From assembly GCA_037951105.1 (NCBI GenBank), contig JBAMJV010010137.1, positions 56,475-120,474 on the forward strand: a DNA stretch of 64,000 nt, read 5' to 3'. The stretch comes from Echinarachnius parma (Eukaryota; Echinodermata; Echinoidea; Clypeasteroida; Echinarachniidae). The notes beneath the pieces are model-generated. The model was not told where the DNA came from, searched no databases, and was given only the letters and a program-made list of their open reading frames with translations. Shown piece after piece: positions 31,991 through 43,044 of the stretch. Every line of letters begins with the position of its first letter. The first letter of the stretch is position 1. A program made the translations under genes and the position numbers.

Positions 31991-32825
31991 TCACACCTTT
32001 CCCAGGTCAGGTGACCTGTCAAGTTATAGAAAAAAATATTGGCATTTTTAAATCTTGATAGTCACATAAATTACCAAGTGTGAGTGTGTATGTACATGTG
32101 TTTACTAGTGTACAAACATAACATTATGTTTCTCTTATTGTAAATACGTGGCAAACGTTTGTTATACTATACGTATATGTATTAGCTTTGGATATGCTTT
32201 GGCGTCGTATTGTCGAAGTTAATTTTAATAGTTATATTAATGACAACTTGATGTTAATAATTTCATTAAATTAGTTTTTTCACTAAAACCCTAAATTGTT
32301 TATTACAAACAAAAATAAAAGCATGTTCTTAATTGTATGGTTACTAAGGCAACCGGAAGTGGCAATACGATACAACGAAAAGATGCCGAGAAAATCGCAA
32401 GAAAGTGTGTTTGTCGTGGTAGGGATACACGATGATTATGCACCTTTGGGCGTTATAATGGTTACAAATTTAAATAACTTTATCATTACATTCAAAGATC
32501 ATGTTGGGTCAATATTTTAGTCTGTGATTGTATTTAAATGAAGCCTACAATGACGTCTGTTTTTTGTTGTTGTTTTTTTTATAAAAGGGCGTGTGACAAC
32601 GATCAGGCAAATATTTGGGAGGCGTTCCCATTAGGGATTTTGTACGTATATTTACATTTTGGAGAACAAACTAGTAGACAATGTATAGATTATTCGTGAA
32701 AAATGCACAAATTTTGAGCCCTTTTGATCACGTGGCCATCTTAAAAGAGTTTTGTGTTCTTGCATGCAACACTAAGAAATGCAACAACGAATGTCTTCCG
32801 CATGTGATATATATGTTAATGTATA
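31991..32825. other. Intergenic, nothing recognised
   Basis: AT-rich. The open frames at 32296-32520 and 32681-32875 have no family resemblance. Confidence 0.4.
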
Positions 32826-33370
32826 CAGAGTGGCCGGAAAAAAAAAAACGGAACGGGGCACTTCCAAAAATATAGTCACAAAATGATTATATCCATCGGA
32901 TAGGGTGACTTTTACAATGAAAAACGATACCAAGAACAGTCATTTTGGTGGTGTAGTTTTTGTTTTAGGGCGCTCTGAGTGACACCATGTCAGGTTCCCA
33001 GTTTTGTCAATTTGTACCAAGTCAGTGACTGATCAATCGCATTTACTGCCCGTCATATCATCGAACAACCATGCCCAATCTCTCGGCACACAGCTGAATG
33101 CACACTAACAATAGCGCGCGTATTGCTCGTTGTTCAATGCATATGACGGGCAGTCAGTGCGATTGATCAGGCACTGACTTGGTAAAAAATTTGCAAAAAT
33201 GGGAGCCTGACATGGTGTCATTCAGAGCGCCCTAAAACAAAAACTACACCACCAAAATGACTGTTCTTGGTATCGTTTTTCATTGGAAAGGATACCCTAT
33301 CCGATGGACATACTTGTTTTGTTACTTTATTTTGGGAAGTGCCCCGTTCCGTTTTTTGGGGGCTACCCTG
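32826..33370. mobile_element. Palindromic TA-target element with CAGRGTGGCC ends
   Basis: TA-flanked; the left end CAGAGTGGCCGGAAA and right end GGGGGCTACCCTG are followed inward by inverted arms of about 220 bp (for example GTCATTTTGGTGGTGTAGTT and AACTACACCACCAAAATGAC). The termini, including the shared AACGGAACGGGG block, relate it to the element at 672. Confidence 0.9.
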
Positions 33371-33584
33371 TATAGTCGACATGTATCATTATTTTGTACT
33401 GCAATATGTTTGTTTAAAAACATTATTGTACTGTATAGATGTGTAATTGTAAGTCTCGTTTACATGTACACATTATACAAGGATATATCCATGGCTATAA
33501 TAATTATCCAAGACCAAATTAAATCTAATAATATTTTTTTCTCCAAAAGCTCGTCCCGTTATTTTACTGTAAATATACTAGTGT

Positions 33585-33955
33585 TTAAAGGGATCTAGTA
33601 ACATTGTCCAAATCCACAAAACTTCATTAGAAATATAGTGGTTCTCTCATAGCTTGTTACCAATATAAGCATGGACATGTTTTAAAAAAAATGTTATTTC
33701 CCTTTCGTTAGAAAGATAATTACGATTGAAGTCCTCGGAATGTAACCCTCCACTAGATAGTCATAAATGTGTACATGTGTACAAAGTCAGTGCAATGAGT
33801 TAGAAAATATTTCTTTGCGTTTTCGCTCATTACTCAGCCTTATCATTTAACGTGAAATTTTCACACAAGAGGGCATATCAGATCACATCAAGACACATTT
33901 TATGAACCATTCAGCACTTTCTGCACATACCAACAAAGTTACTAGATCTCTTTAA
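33585..33955. mobile_element. MITE family B, best-preserved copy
   Basis: Begins TTAAAGGGATCTAGTAACAT and ends GTTACTAGATCTCTTTAA, with TTAA at both edges. TTAAAGGRR ends inside TTAA are characteristic of T2/Kolobok-type MITEs. Confidence 0.88.
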
Positions 33956-34437
33956 TTCTTAAATAAGTACAATTTTCAGTATTGGAATTATAACCATGTC
34001 ATTAAACAAAATTGCCATCATAATCTATCAACGAAATATAATGTCAATTATTTTGTACGCAATGTTACTTCATAACATTGTTTTTCGTATTGCTTACTGA
34101 TTATTTATTTTCCTGCGTGTCACTTTTTTGTATTATCCCTCTAATCTGCACTGATTTTACGTTGTTGACACAAACCACTGCCGTGGGAAGTATTGAATAA
34201 CAGTTTGATTAAAAGCAATCGTGTCAGGATATCTTTAAAGTCGTTAAATAAGACCCGTATTACATGTAATCGTTCTATGATTAAAACAGATATATCCAGT
34301 TTGTCTAATTGTACATGTATTTTATGTGTCAAAACGTGTGTCCAATTAAGTCATTTTGAAATATTAAAACAACAGATGAATAATGCGATGGCCTTTCCTT
34401 TGCTATTCAAGTTAGATAATTTGTAGTTTAATTCAAA

Positions 34438-34820
34438 TCAAAGGGATGGTTCAGTTTTGGTTTAGGGGGCGCTTCAATGAAAAACTAAGTGTAAAATTAC
34501 TAAAATATGAAATACCCCAACAAAACGTTTTGTAAGGTTTTAATGATATTTCGATATAATAAATATTTCAACCAAACATCACATTCACATTTTTAAATCA
34601 AACAATGTTGAATCTTGAGGTGTCTGGAGGGCGCCCTTTTGTGTTAACTTTAATTTGCTTGTTTTAATGAAAACAGCCCTGCTGTAACTTTACTTTTGTA
34701 TAATATATTTTACATTCACTACCATTCGAGCATCGTTTAATTAAAACTTAATCTTTAATTCTAAATTACAAGTTTCAGTTATTTAATTATGTTTGAACAA
34801 AACTGTACTATCTCTTTTAA
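34438..34820. mobile_element. MITE family A, internally deleted copy
   Basis: AAAGGGATGGTTCAGTTTTG on the left and AAAACTGTACTATCTCTTTT on the right, about 380 bp rather than about 565 bp. The interior keeps AAAACTAAGTGTAAAATTAC and GAGGGCGCCCTTTTGTG. Confidence 0.82.
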
Positions 34821-35470
34821 AATTCATAATTTCTTGACTTGAACAGTGTCATGTAAAGGAAACTTTTACCAACTCATAATGATACGAATATCAGCAATTT
34901 TGATTAGGTATTGTTTCATTCCCGACAGAATTTGGTGACACGACGTCGGAGTTCAAATTTTTGTGAATTTTCAACATGGCCTCTTTCGCTTGCCATACAC
35001 ATGAAGACACTTTGTGAATGAGTGGGCAAACAGTGTGGAAATTGGACAAAGTTTGGAATCCAACATTGTCTCACTTGAATCGCTACAATTTCTGATATTG
35101 GTGCTATTTCTTTTTAATGACTCCTCATCCAGTGAAACCCGTTGTTTTGGCCCCATTAACGACACATATGTGAGTGAAAGCAACATATGTACCCATGCTT
35201 GTATTTCTCCAAATTACGATAAAAGACATAGGTAAATAGTAACATATTTGCAACTAACAATTACAACGTATCTAACCATTACAAATCACACACAAACATA
35301 CACACGCTATTTCCAATCAAAACACGCAATTTCCCATCAAAACACACACACATACATGTAAGCGCCGTCATTCGATGACTATAAAAAGGAATATGCAAAC
35401 GTGTGTTTGATATTTCACTGCACAACCGATGACGTTTACAAAATGTATGCCAATCGAGGACAAACACATT

Positions 35471-36604
35471 GGCCGGTATTCTGAAGTCGTGTCTAACTTA
35501 GTCATGACTAAAGTTAAACAACTGTTTAGTTAGACAGGACTTAAACGCAATGTCGTGTCTAAGTCCTGTATAACTAAATTTCGTATTCTGAAGTCGTGTC
35601 TAAGTCCTGACTAACTAAACACGTGTTTAACTTTAAACGGGACTTTCGCGCATTCTCTGTAGGCATTTCTGACGTTTTGCCGCTATTTCGTACTTGCGCT
35701 AGCTAGCCGCAACAGACGATAAGCAGAATGCGCATGCGCAATCCACGCTATCGATTGCATATATCGCCGAAATAGTATCGCTGATCGCAATCGTATAAAT
35801 GGCACGGAGTTTTTGGCTGATCAAACTTAAAATTCTAGCAGAAAAAAAGTCTCTTACAAGCTGGATATGTAACTTTAGACTAAGGAATTTAAGAAACAGG
35901 ACGTCGTGTTTAAAGGGAAAGTTGAGTTTTGGTAGAGAGGGCGCTAGACTACTTAATTGATTTGTGAGGTAATGAAAAACTGAGTGTAAAATTTGAAAGA
36001 GCATAATATTTAAACAATAAAATCATCTTTGTTTGATCAAAATCGGTTCAGAAACGGCTGAAATATCCATAAATATAACAATTTGTAATAAACCCGGGGC
36101 CCCGGGTTTATTAGAGAATTTTGAACCAGCCGTTAAACATTCAATAAAATGCTTCCTCTTTTCAAAAAAGTTACAAAATAGATATTTAAATAGTTGTTGG
36201 TTATTTCTCTATCTAATCACTATTTCAACAAAGCATCACATGCACAATATTTTATTCAAAATTGTTGAAACCGATGAGTGTTTAGAGAGCGCCCTCTTAC
36301 GTTTTAACGGCTCTTTTTGAATGATAACATGATCTTTACTACGTCATTTGTAATTTTGTGTTCCTTTCTAGTTATAACTATTAGTTTGTAATGTAATGAT
36401 GCAGGTTTTGGTTACTCAAATTCAGTTTCACTAAAACTGTACTCTCCTTACCAGAACTCAACTATCCCTTTAACTTGACTTAATCACGACTTCAGAATAC
36501 GAAAAAGTTAGTCACGACCTCGTGACTAAAGTTAGAGGACTTAGACAGGACTTTAGACAACTGTTTAGTTAAACAGGACTTAGTCACGACTTCGGAATAC
36601 CGGC
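35471..36604. mobile_element. Inverted-repeat element GGCCGGTATTCTGAAGTCG, host of a MITE
   Basis: The left end GGCCGGTATTCTGAAGTCGT is mirrored by CACGACTTCGGAATACCGGCC (two parts). Subterminal segments AGTTAGACAGGACTTA / TAAGTCCTGTCTAAC recur in both orientations, several per side. A family A MITE occupies 35910-36473. Confidence 0.82.
35910..36473. mobile_element. MITE family A with proven TTAA target
   Basis: Left edge CGTGTTTAAAGGGAAAGTTG, right edge ACTATCCCTTTAACTTGACT. The neighbouring duplicate at 36689 reads CGTGTTTAACTTGACTTAAT without the element, so exactly one TTAA was duplicated on insertion. Confidence 0.93.
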
Positions 36605-36822
36605 CGATGTGTTTGAAATTTAACAGCACACCAGTGAATGTACAAGCTGGATATGTCACTTTAGACTTAAGAAACAGGACGTCGTGTTTAACTTGACTTA
36701 ATCACGACTTCAGAATACGAAAAAGTTAGTCACGACCTAGTGACTAAAGTTAGACAGGACTTTAGACAACTGTTTAGTTAAACAGGACTTAGTCACGACT
36801 TCGGAATACCGGCCTATGTGTT
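36605..36822. repeat. About 210-bp tandem duplication of element end plus flank
   Basis: GTGTTTGAAATTTAACAGCAC and ACCAGTGAATGTAC occur at 36608 and again at 36817. Between them lies a second copy of the right end of the 35471 element, including AAGCTGGATATGTCACTTTA, also seen at 35859. Confidence 0.85.
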
Positions 36823-38579
36823 TGAAATTTAACAGCACACCAGTGAATGTACGTACGGGGATGCATGTTTTTTCTTCTTCAGAATTGTTGATGCGCGCTC
36901 ATATGAATGGTAATGTATCCTTCTGCACTAGGCTAGCAAACGTGGAATATCCACGGTCGTATGTGTGTCCACGGTTGGAATGTATGGTGTCAAACGTTGT
37001 CCTCGGATGGAGGCGTTTATATATTCATACACAAACATCACGACAGACGCGCGTCGCAAACATAAAATCATCATCATTACATATGTAAAACATTCCCAAA
37101 CATACATGTTTCCAGATATGACAGGATAAAAACAGTAGCACAGAATATTTAAATGAAAGCAAACAATTTAATAACAGTTTATCACAATTTATTCATGTAC
37201 ACACGACGTGTGTATAACATTTTTATACTGGTGATACACAAATCAATTAATGTCTTGAAATAGTGTACACATAAAATAATAACATTGATCGTAAAGCAAA
37301 CAATATTTCAATCTTGTCCATGTTGGATACAAATGTAGCGGCTAGTAGTCTAATGAAGGCATTTATTGAAGAAATGCATTATTTACTCAACTTATGGACA
37401 ATCTGTTTGGTTTTAGAACCGCATAGACGTTTAGAACAAAAGCGTCTTGTATTATAGATATTAATGAGCAGTCAACAAATACCAGTTGAGGGTCACATTT
37501 ATATTTACACTGAATTGTGTAGAGGCATTGGATAAAATGTTGTTCACATAGTGATCCTCAACCTGATATGTTAGCAACTACCCCCCTTTTTTTCTCTTAG
37601 CTGTTAACAATTTACTTAGATGTGTACTTCAAAAACAAACATTCCACTGAAATATACAATATCAAAAAAGAAATACATGTAATAATTGGTCACAACAATA
37701 TTTTTTCCCGGGAGAACAACTTTGTTTACATAGTATGAAGTTAATTCTTAACTCTTCCACTGAAGCTAGACCAGTTACTAGATAATATTCCTATTTGTAT
37801 TCTTTCACCACCTTTTTCGGAGATCAGCGGGATAGGGGTGAAACATAAAACATACGAGTTGCTTTTTTCAATGTTGCTATTTAATACAATATTGCAATCC
37901 TAAACAGTTGTCCACATGGGAATTTGCATACAGAGATAATTAAACGCAAACAAAATAATGATTAAGTAAATAATAAACGTTTGAAAGTATATTAGAAATT
38001 TATACATTATGAAAGTCCTAAATAAAAATAGACATAATATAAAAAAAAATACACATTTACACATAAACATTAAAATTAACATACATACTTCAGTCTTCAA
38101 TATGTAATAAAATAAACAAGGAAGACATAATGCATGTATCACCATTATTACACAACAGTTGAGTATCATTGTATGCTGACATGAAAATTCACCCTACACT
38201 CCGTAAAGAATCCCGGGCTAGAATGTTTAACCTTTTGTGGTTGGTCCCCAAGTCACCAACATGACACACTTTTCAGGTCAATACTATTCAATAGGGTACC
38301 GAAGTATGACCTAATCACTATCCGTTGCCGGAAAATGTGTACACAGTTTGAACAATTCCGTCAAAAGGGCCTACAAATGGGTTAATCGTAAGCTGTTCGA
38401 AGCAAGACAAATATAATTAACGCAATGTACACTTGCTCACTATCAATAAAGATGATTCTACACCGAAATATCATCTAAATTGTTAAACTGCACTCTAAAA
38501 AAATCGGGGATCATTCGGGGTTACTTCGAGAGTGTTTTGCCGAGGTAAACAATTATCAACCACATTTGGGGTAATTTCC
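36823..38579. other. AT-rich intergenic, nothing recognised
   Basis: No coding resemblance and no shared repeat seen. Short open frames on both strands are low-complexity or without support. Confidence 0.5.
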
Positions 38580-38720
38580 TCTCGTGTTTTTGTTTTGTTT
38601 CCTTTCGAAATGACCACAACGGGACGTAGCTGTAGTCATTTCGAAGGCGAGTTTGTGATTGGGTAATTGACTCTACACGTCATTTAGCTAATTTTCGCGC
38701 CGCGCCACGATATTTTCAAA
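38580..38720 (+). promoter_or_regulatory. Possible promoter / 5' untranslated region of SAM-exon gene
   Basis: Locally CpG-containing sequence (CGCGCCGCGCCACGA) immediately before an ATG in good context (AAAATGG). An imperfect inverted repeat CTTTCGAAATGAC / GTCATTTCGAAGG lies at about 38604-38648. No TATA box at a standard distance was identified. Position and composition are the only support. Confidence 0.3.
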
Positions 38721-38791
38721 ATGGCCACCGTCGACGTAGAAAATTGTCTGGGAGAGTGGGGCTTTTAGAGAATATATTGAAACGTTCACAG
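38721..38791 (+). pseudogene. SAM-domain first exon with one-base frameshift
   Basis: The ATG opens MATVDVENCLGEWGF and then hits TAG at 38766. If the GGGG at 38758-38761 had one G fewer, the frame would run through FREYIETFT to a consensus GTAAGT donor in phase 1, giving a typical SAM-domain helix 1. The next SAM-like exon needs phase 1. It is either a real inactivating insertion or an assembly/sequencing error in a G run. Family assignment rests on pattern only. Confidence 0.5.
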
Positions 38792-39372
38792 GTAAGTAAA
38801 GTGTGAAATAATCATTTAAAAAAGTATACAAACAGATATCATAGAATATGTCGGTGAATTTTCCGTTATATAGAGCAATAGATTACAAAGATAAAAGTGG
38901 ATGAATGGTAGAGCTACACTGCAAAAAACCAGGGTGTACACTGTACAATGAAAATTATTCTATTGGTGATATTTTAACACCCAGATAATCACTTTTGGAG
39001 CTCCGTGATACAATCTGGTGGAATGGCAGGGTTCGTGACACCACTGGTGTTGAATTTGTTTAAAACACGCATGCGCAAAATTAGCGAACTTTATCGGCCG
39101 GATCCGAGCGAGTTAGCTCGCTCCTGATTAGCCTATTGTTCGGATTATGTCGACGTACGTCGGGAATCTCACGCCACCACGCTCATTCTCCCGCTGTCCC
39201 ACCAGCCTCGTAGCGGGAGACTCCCGCCACCACGCCCTTCCTCCCGCAAACGATGTAGAATCTCCCGGTTTATGAAAACAAAACCTCTCGCTAAACGTGT
39301 AAAATTAAAATCTCCCGCACAAAAATAAAAAACGAAAAGGAGGAAGCGGAGTTAGCACAGTTCCTGTCACAG

Positions 39373-39531
39373 GTTTTCCTACTTTGGACGATGAAAATCT
39401 TCGAGAGATCAGGATTGAACTTGAGAAACTTGGGTGTGATGAAGTTGAATATCTGCCCCATGCTACAGAGGATGACCTGCACTTCCTAAAATCGTTACGA
39501 AGGAGGAAACTTTTGGCTGCTAGTTCTAAAA
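39373..39531 (+). CDS. SAM-like domain second exon
   Basis: After GTCACAG (or GCACAG, start 39361, same phase) the frame gives FPTLDDENLREIRIELEKLG, then CDEVEYLPHATEDDLHFLKS and RRRKLLAASSK, before donor GTAAGC. The 'DL..L....RRKLL.a' end is typical of SAM helix 5. It starts and ends in phase 1. It joins in frame to the preceding exon (if that frameshift is set aside) and to the acceptor at 46077. Confidence 0.6.
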
Positions 39532-40180
39532 GTAAGCATTACATGTGTAATAACCTACTCATTTGATATAAGAGTATTATGAGGATACCCTACACTGTAA
39601 AAAATAATAACGCTTTTAGTAGTAATTACACAACTTTCATGCTTCCAATAAACTAAATAACGCGAAATATTCAGGTTAATTCAATTTTATCAAGTTTTCC
39701 TCACTGAAAAAGCGTTAATCAAAATGTTAAGTTTATAAAACGTATTTCTTATGAATTTATTCAAGTAATGGAGAATTTAATTAGTTTTACAAAATTAAAA
39801 TAAGTGATATTAACTCCTTTATGGTATTAGAGTTGATGGGTCATATAGTGTAGTTAAACTCATCATTTATTAGTAGTACCAACTGCAAGCAAACCTTATG
39901 TGTGTGTTTTTTACTCAATGATATCTCATTCGACTTCCTAGTGAGAATTTGAACACGGAGTTCCTTTGAAGTATTTTAAAATAGTAAGTTTTATGTTTTT
40001 CATATGAGTCTGTACAGTTTGTCTGGTCATTGCCCATAAAGTATCCCCCCCCCCCCCCCCACCGGTGAATGTCTTTGTGAATCATTGCGATAGGATTACA
40101 GGGGACAACCACCCCACAGATGGAGAGAACTAAAAAACAAAACAAAAAACAAAAAAAGAATGACAATGATTTTATCCATA
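39532..40180. other. Intron or intergenic, nothing recognised
   Basis: AT-rich, with a 15-C run at about 40046. No coding resemblance. Confidence 0.4.
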
Positions 40181-40182
40181 GG

Positions 40183-40390
40183 CGTACGAGGCGGGGGGGG
40201 GGGGGGGGGGGGGGGCTGAAATTCGGGAAAAAAATCAGGCAAAAAGAGGGCAAAATGCTTGTAATATTCGGGCAATTTTGCTGAGGATATATATATTTTT
40301 TTTGCTTGTCAGCACGATTTTCCTGATGTGAAATTCGGGCGAAAATGTTCAGCCCCCCCCCCCCCCTTTTGGGGCCCGTACGCCCATGAT
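40183..40390. mobile_element. Hairpin element with poly-G / poly-C arms
   Basis: ATAGGCGTACGAGGC, a 23-G run and CTGAAATTCGGG on the left are mirrored by CGAAAATGTTCAGCCCC, a C run and GGGCCCGTACGCCCATG on the right. It is a short foldback of about 205 bp. Confidence 0.6.
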
Positions 40391-41015
40391 TTCATCTTCA
40401 GTATTCAGTTGGAAAAGTATGATATAAACTTTGGGTTCTGAACCCCCGTTTTAGGCCTAAATATCTCGGGGAGAAGGGGCCCTAGAAAATGGGGCTCTAG
40501 AAAAACCGACCCCAGCCCCCCCCCCCCCCCCCTCCTCCCGCTGTCCCGAATTTGAATGCGAGACGGCGCCGGCGCGGGGGGGCTGTGTTTTCCACTTTCA
40601 TCGTGTCCAGACACGCCGCGCACCACGTGGATCCGGATTCTACATACATGCATGGGAAATTCGAAGCTAGCTAGCCGAGGCGCGCGCCGAGCGGAGCCGG
40701 AGCTAGCTGCTATAGCGCGCGCTAAAGAGGTCTACGTCTGTGCATGCTGCGCTGCGCTAGTATAGTACATGTCAGTGTGCTGCTAGCTATACCTAGCACG
40801 TGCATGTGTGCTGTACATGCATCTTGTAAAGAAGGGGACGGTGTCGTGATATCAGAAGCGTAGTCCGTAGACTATTAAACATAATGGTCTGTTCGTAATC
40901 TCCAAATCTTAATTTTCATCAAATTCATGGGGCTGTGCTGCAGTTCATCTTGTCAGGTAAATATCATGAATATGACTTGAGATTGAGATTCTTATCTTAG
41001 TAAGTTAGTTTAATT

Positions 41016-41186
41016 GACATTACCCTATCCCTATCCCAGGCCATGTGCCCTGCAGGACTGTTCCCCCCATCTGCCCATTGGCATTGCATGTGACATACAC
41101 ATTTTACAAGCAGACTACAAATTGTACACAAGTCAATGGGGGAACCCGGGGAACAGTCCCCAGGGCCCATGGGTAGTGTAATATGT
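41016..41186. mobile_element. Short foldback, ATTACCCTATCCC type
   Basis: CATTACCCTATCCC...GGCCATGTGCCCTGCAGGA with CTGTTCCCCCC is mirrored by GGGGAACAGTCCCCAGGGCC with CATGGGTAGTGTAATATG. About 170 bp. Confidence 0.6.
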
Positions 41187-41740
41187 CACTCTCGCGCCAG
41201 CACAATGTCAACATTCATTTAAGTTATCGCGAGAGTGACAATGGTGTTGATAAATTATGTAATGTCTGAATGTGATTGGTTAATTTTCCTGAGATATAAT
41301 TTTGCATTCTTTTCATTTCGTTCGTTGTGAAGTTGTTACAGACACGTCAACCATTGAATGTGAGCCCGTATGCAATGCCAATGTTTCATAATTGTTGTTG
41401 TTTTATTTTCTGTTTTTTATTGCACACTAAATCGATTTGAGCACACGTGTATGCGCTAAGGCTGTACCAATCAGGTCCCCCAATCTCTGCCAATTATTTT
41501 TACCGTGAAAGTACCACATTCCCAGGTTGCATTGTGGGAGCCTTAATCGTGCAGTGCAGAGTGAGAAAAATATGCCAATCAAAACTTCAACTCTGCGTCT
41601 TTTGGCATGAGGCTGCGCATTTGTGATTGGCAGATTGTTTTCACTGCGTGATTAATTCTCGCACAATGCAACCTTGGAATGTGATACTTTTGTGGTCAAT
41701 TTCTGAAATTTTTCTCCTTTCAATGGCGCGCAATTTGGCA

Positions 41741-42236
41741 GCGCGTCTAGCCTATATAATAGGCGTCTGAGCTTTCTTGCAAGTATCGCGTTATGGAGAA
41801 GAAAACCAGCAATCTCGAAGCCGATGGGCGTAGCCCATCCGCCTATACGCACTCGTTTACTCATCATTATTCATATATGTAGGACGTAGAGAGAAGGGAA
41901 GAGAGAGAGGGGGAGAGAGATCGTGCAACGTGCATGTATGGTGCGGTGTAAGCGATTGTAAGTGCACGCATGCATGACATTAATTAAGCTCAGCTTCGTC
42001 GCTCATGTGTTCACGTAATTTGTGTAAAATGCATATTCATACAAAGCGTTAGTTCAGATCGAACTAAACCATCGAGGTAAAACAAGGTAAAACAAATAAA
42101 ATGAGAGTGCACACGAAACGAGTGATTATAGGCGGATGCGCTCCGCGCATCGGCTTCGAGTTCTCGCCAGTTATCTTCTCCCTAACGCGATACTAGCAAG
42201 AAAGCTCAGATGCCTATTATATAGGCTACAGCGCGT
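41741..42236. mobile_element. Inverted-repeat element, about 110-bp arms
   Basis: The arms 41741-41860 and 42126-42236 are reverse complements with few mismatches (AGCCTATATAATAGGC; GAGCTTTCTTGCAAGTATCG; TATAGGCGGATG). The spacer holds an AG-rich tract and no ORF. Confidence 0.82.
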
Positions 42237-42383
42237 CCTGATTTGCTTCTAGTTATGAAAGAAGAGAATTCCTGATTCTACGCCTATGGTACCAATCATT
42301 GAATGTGAGCCCACATTCCATGTCTGGTGTTTTATTGTTTTAAATTGAATGCTGAATGTTTGGCTAGCATTGTATTTTAACAC

Positions 42384-42910
42384 TTAAGGAGAGCCAAACC
42401 CTAGAAATATTTGCATGTCAGTTGACAGAGATCACTGAAAGAAAAACAGTAAAAATTTTTTTCAGAAAAATAGGTTCAGAAATAAGAAAGTTATAAACTT
42501 TTGAAATTTTTACGTAATTGCAAATTGGCAACTATGTGTGACGTAAGAGTGGACTACCTTGCATACAGTAAATTTCACATACCATCACTTTTCTCAATAA
42601 CTTTTCTTCTTCTGAACCTCATATATGTCAGGGAGAATTGTATTTTGCAAAACATATTGTGAACTGAAATCATCTACAATTACATTTTTCACACAAAGTT
42701 TAAAAACTGAAATTTTGTACACAAAACATATGGGAGGTTGTCCACTATCCTGTCAGCTGAAGTTGCCAATTTGCTGTTTTGATTTTAATTTGCAGACTTG
42801 TAACTTTCTTATTTCTTGATCAATTTTGCTCAAACTTGTGTCTAATTCCTTCTTTTACTGATATCTATCCAGTGAAATATTAAAATTGCCAGGGTTTGGC
42901 ATCCCTTTAA
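42384..42910. mobile_element. MITE family C, TTAA-bounded (T2-like)
   Basis: TTAAGGAGAGCCAAACCCTA on the left, CAGGGTTTGGCATCCCTTTAA (two parts) on the right, about 527 bp. Ends and TTAA flanks resemble families A and B. Single copy in the window. Confidence 0.72.
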
Positions 42911-42948
42911 TGAGTTAAAATCTTTGACTTTGCACCCTGCTTGCTTTT

Positions 42949-43044
42949 ATGAAATACAGGAAATATCCCCATTCTGATTCCATATTCCGTTCGGCCGAAT
43001 GGAATATGGAATCAGAATGGGGATATTTCCCGACCTGTATTTCA
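42949..43044. repeat. Near-perfect 96-bp palindrome
   Basis: ATGAAATACAGG, AAATATCCCCATTCTGATTC and CATATTCCGTTCGG meet their reverse complement at a TTCGGCCGAA centre. The arms differ by one substitution and a 5-bp indel. It would form a strong cruciform or RNA hairpin. Confidence 0.9.

Noticed and set aside
35014..36320. Short frames of 70-100 codons among MITEs
   Set aside because: They fall inside family A and inverted-repeat elements and differ between copies by stops.
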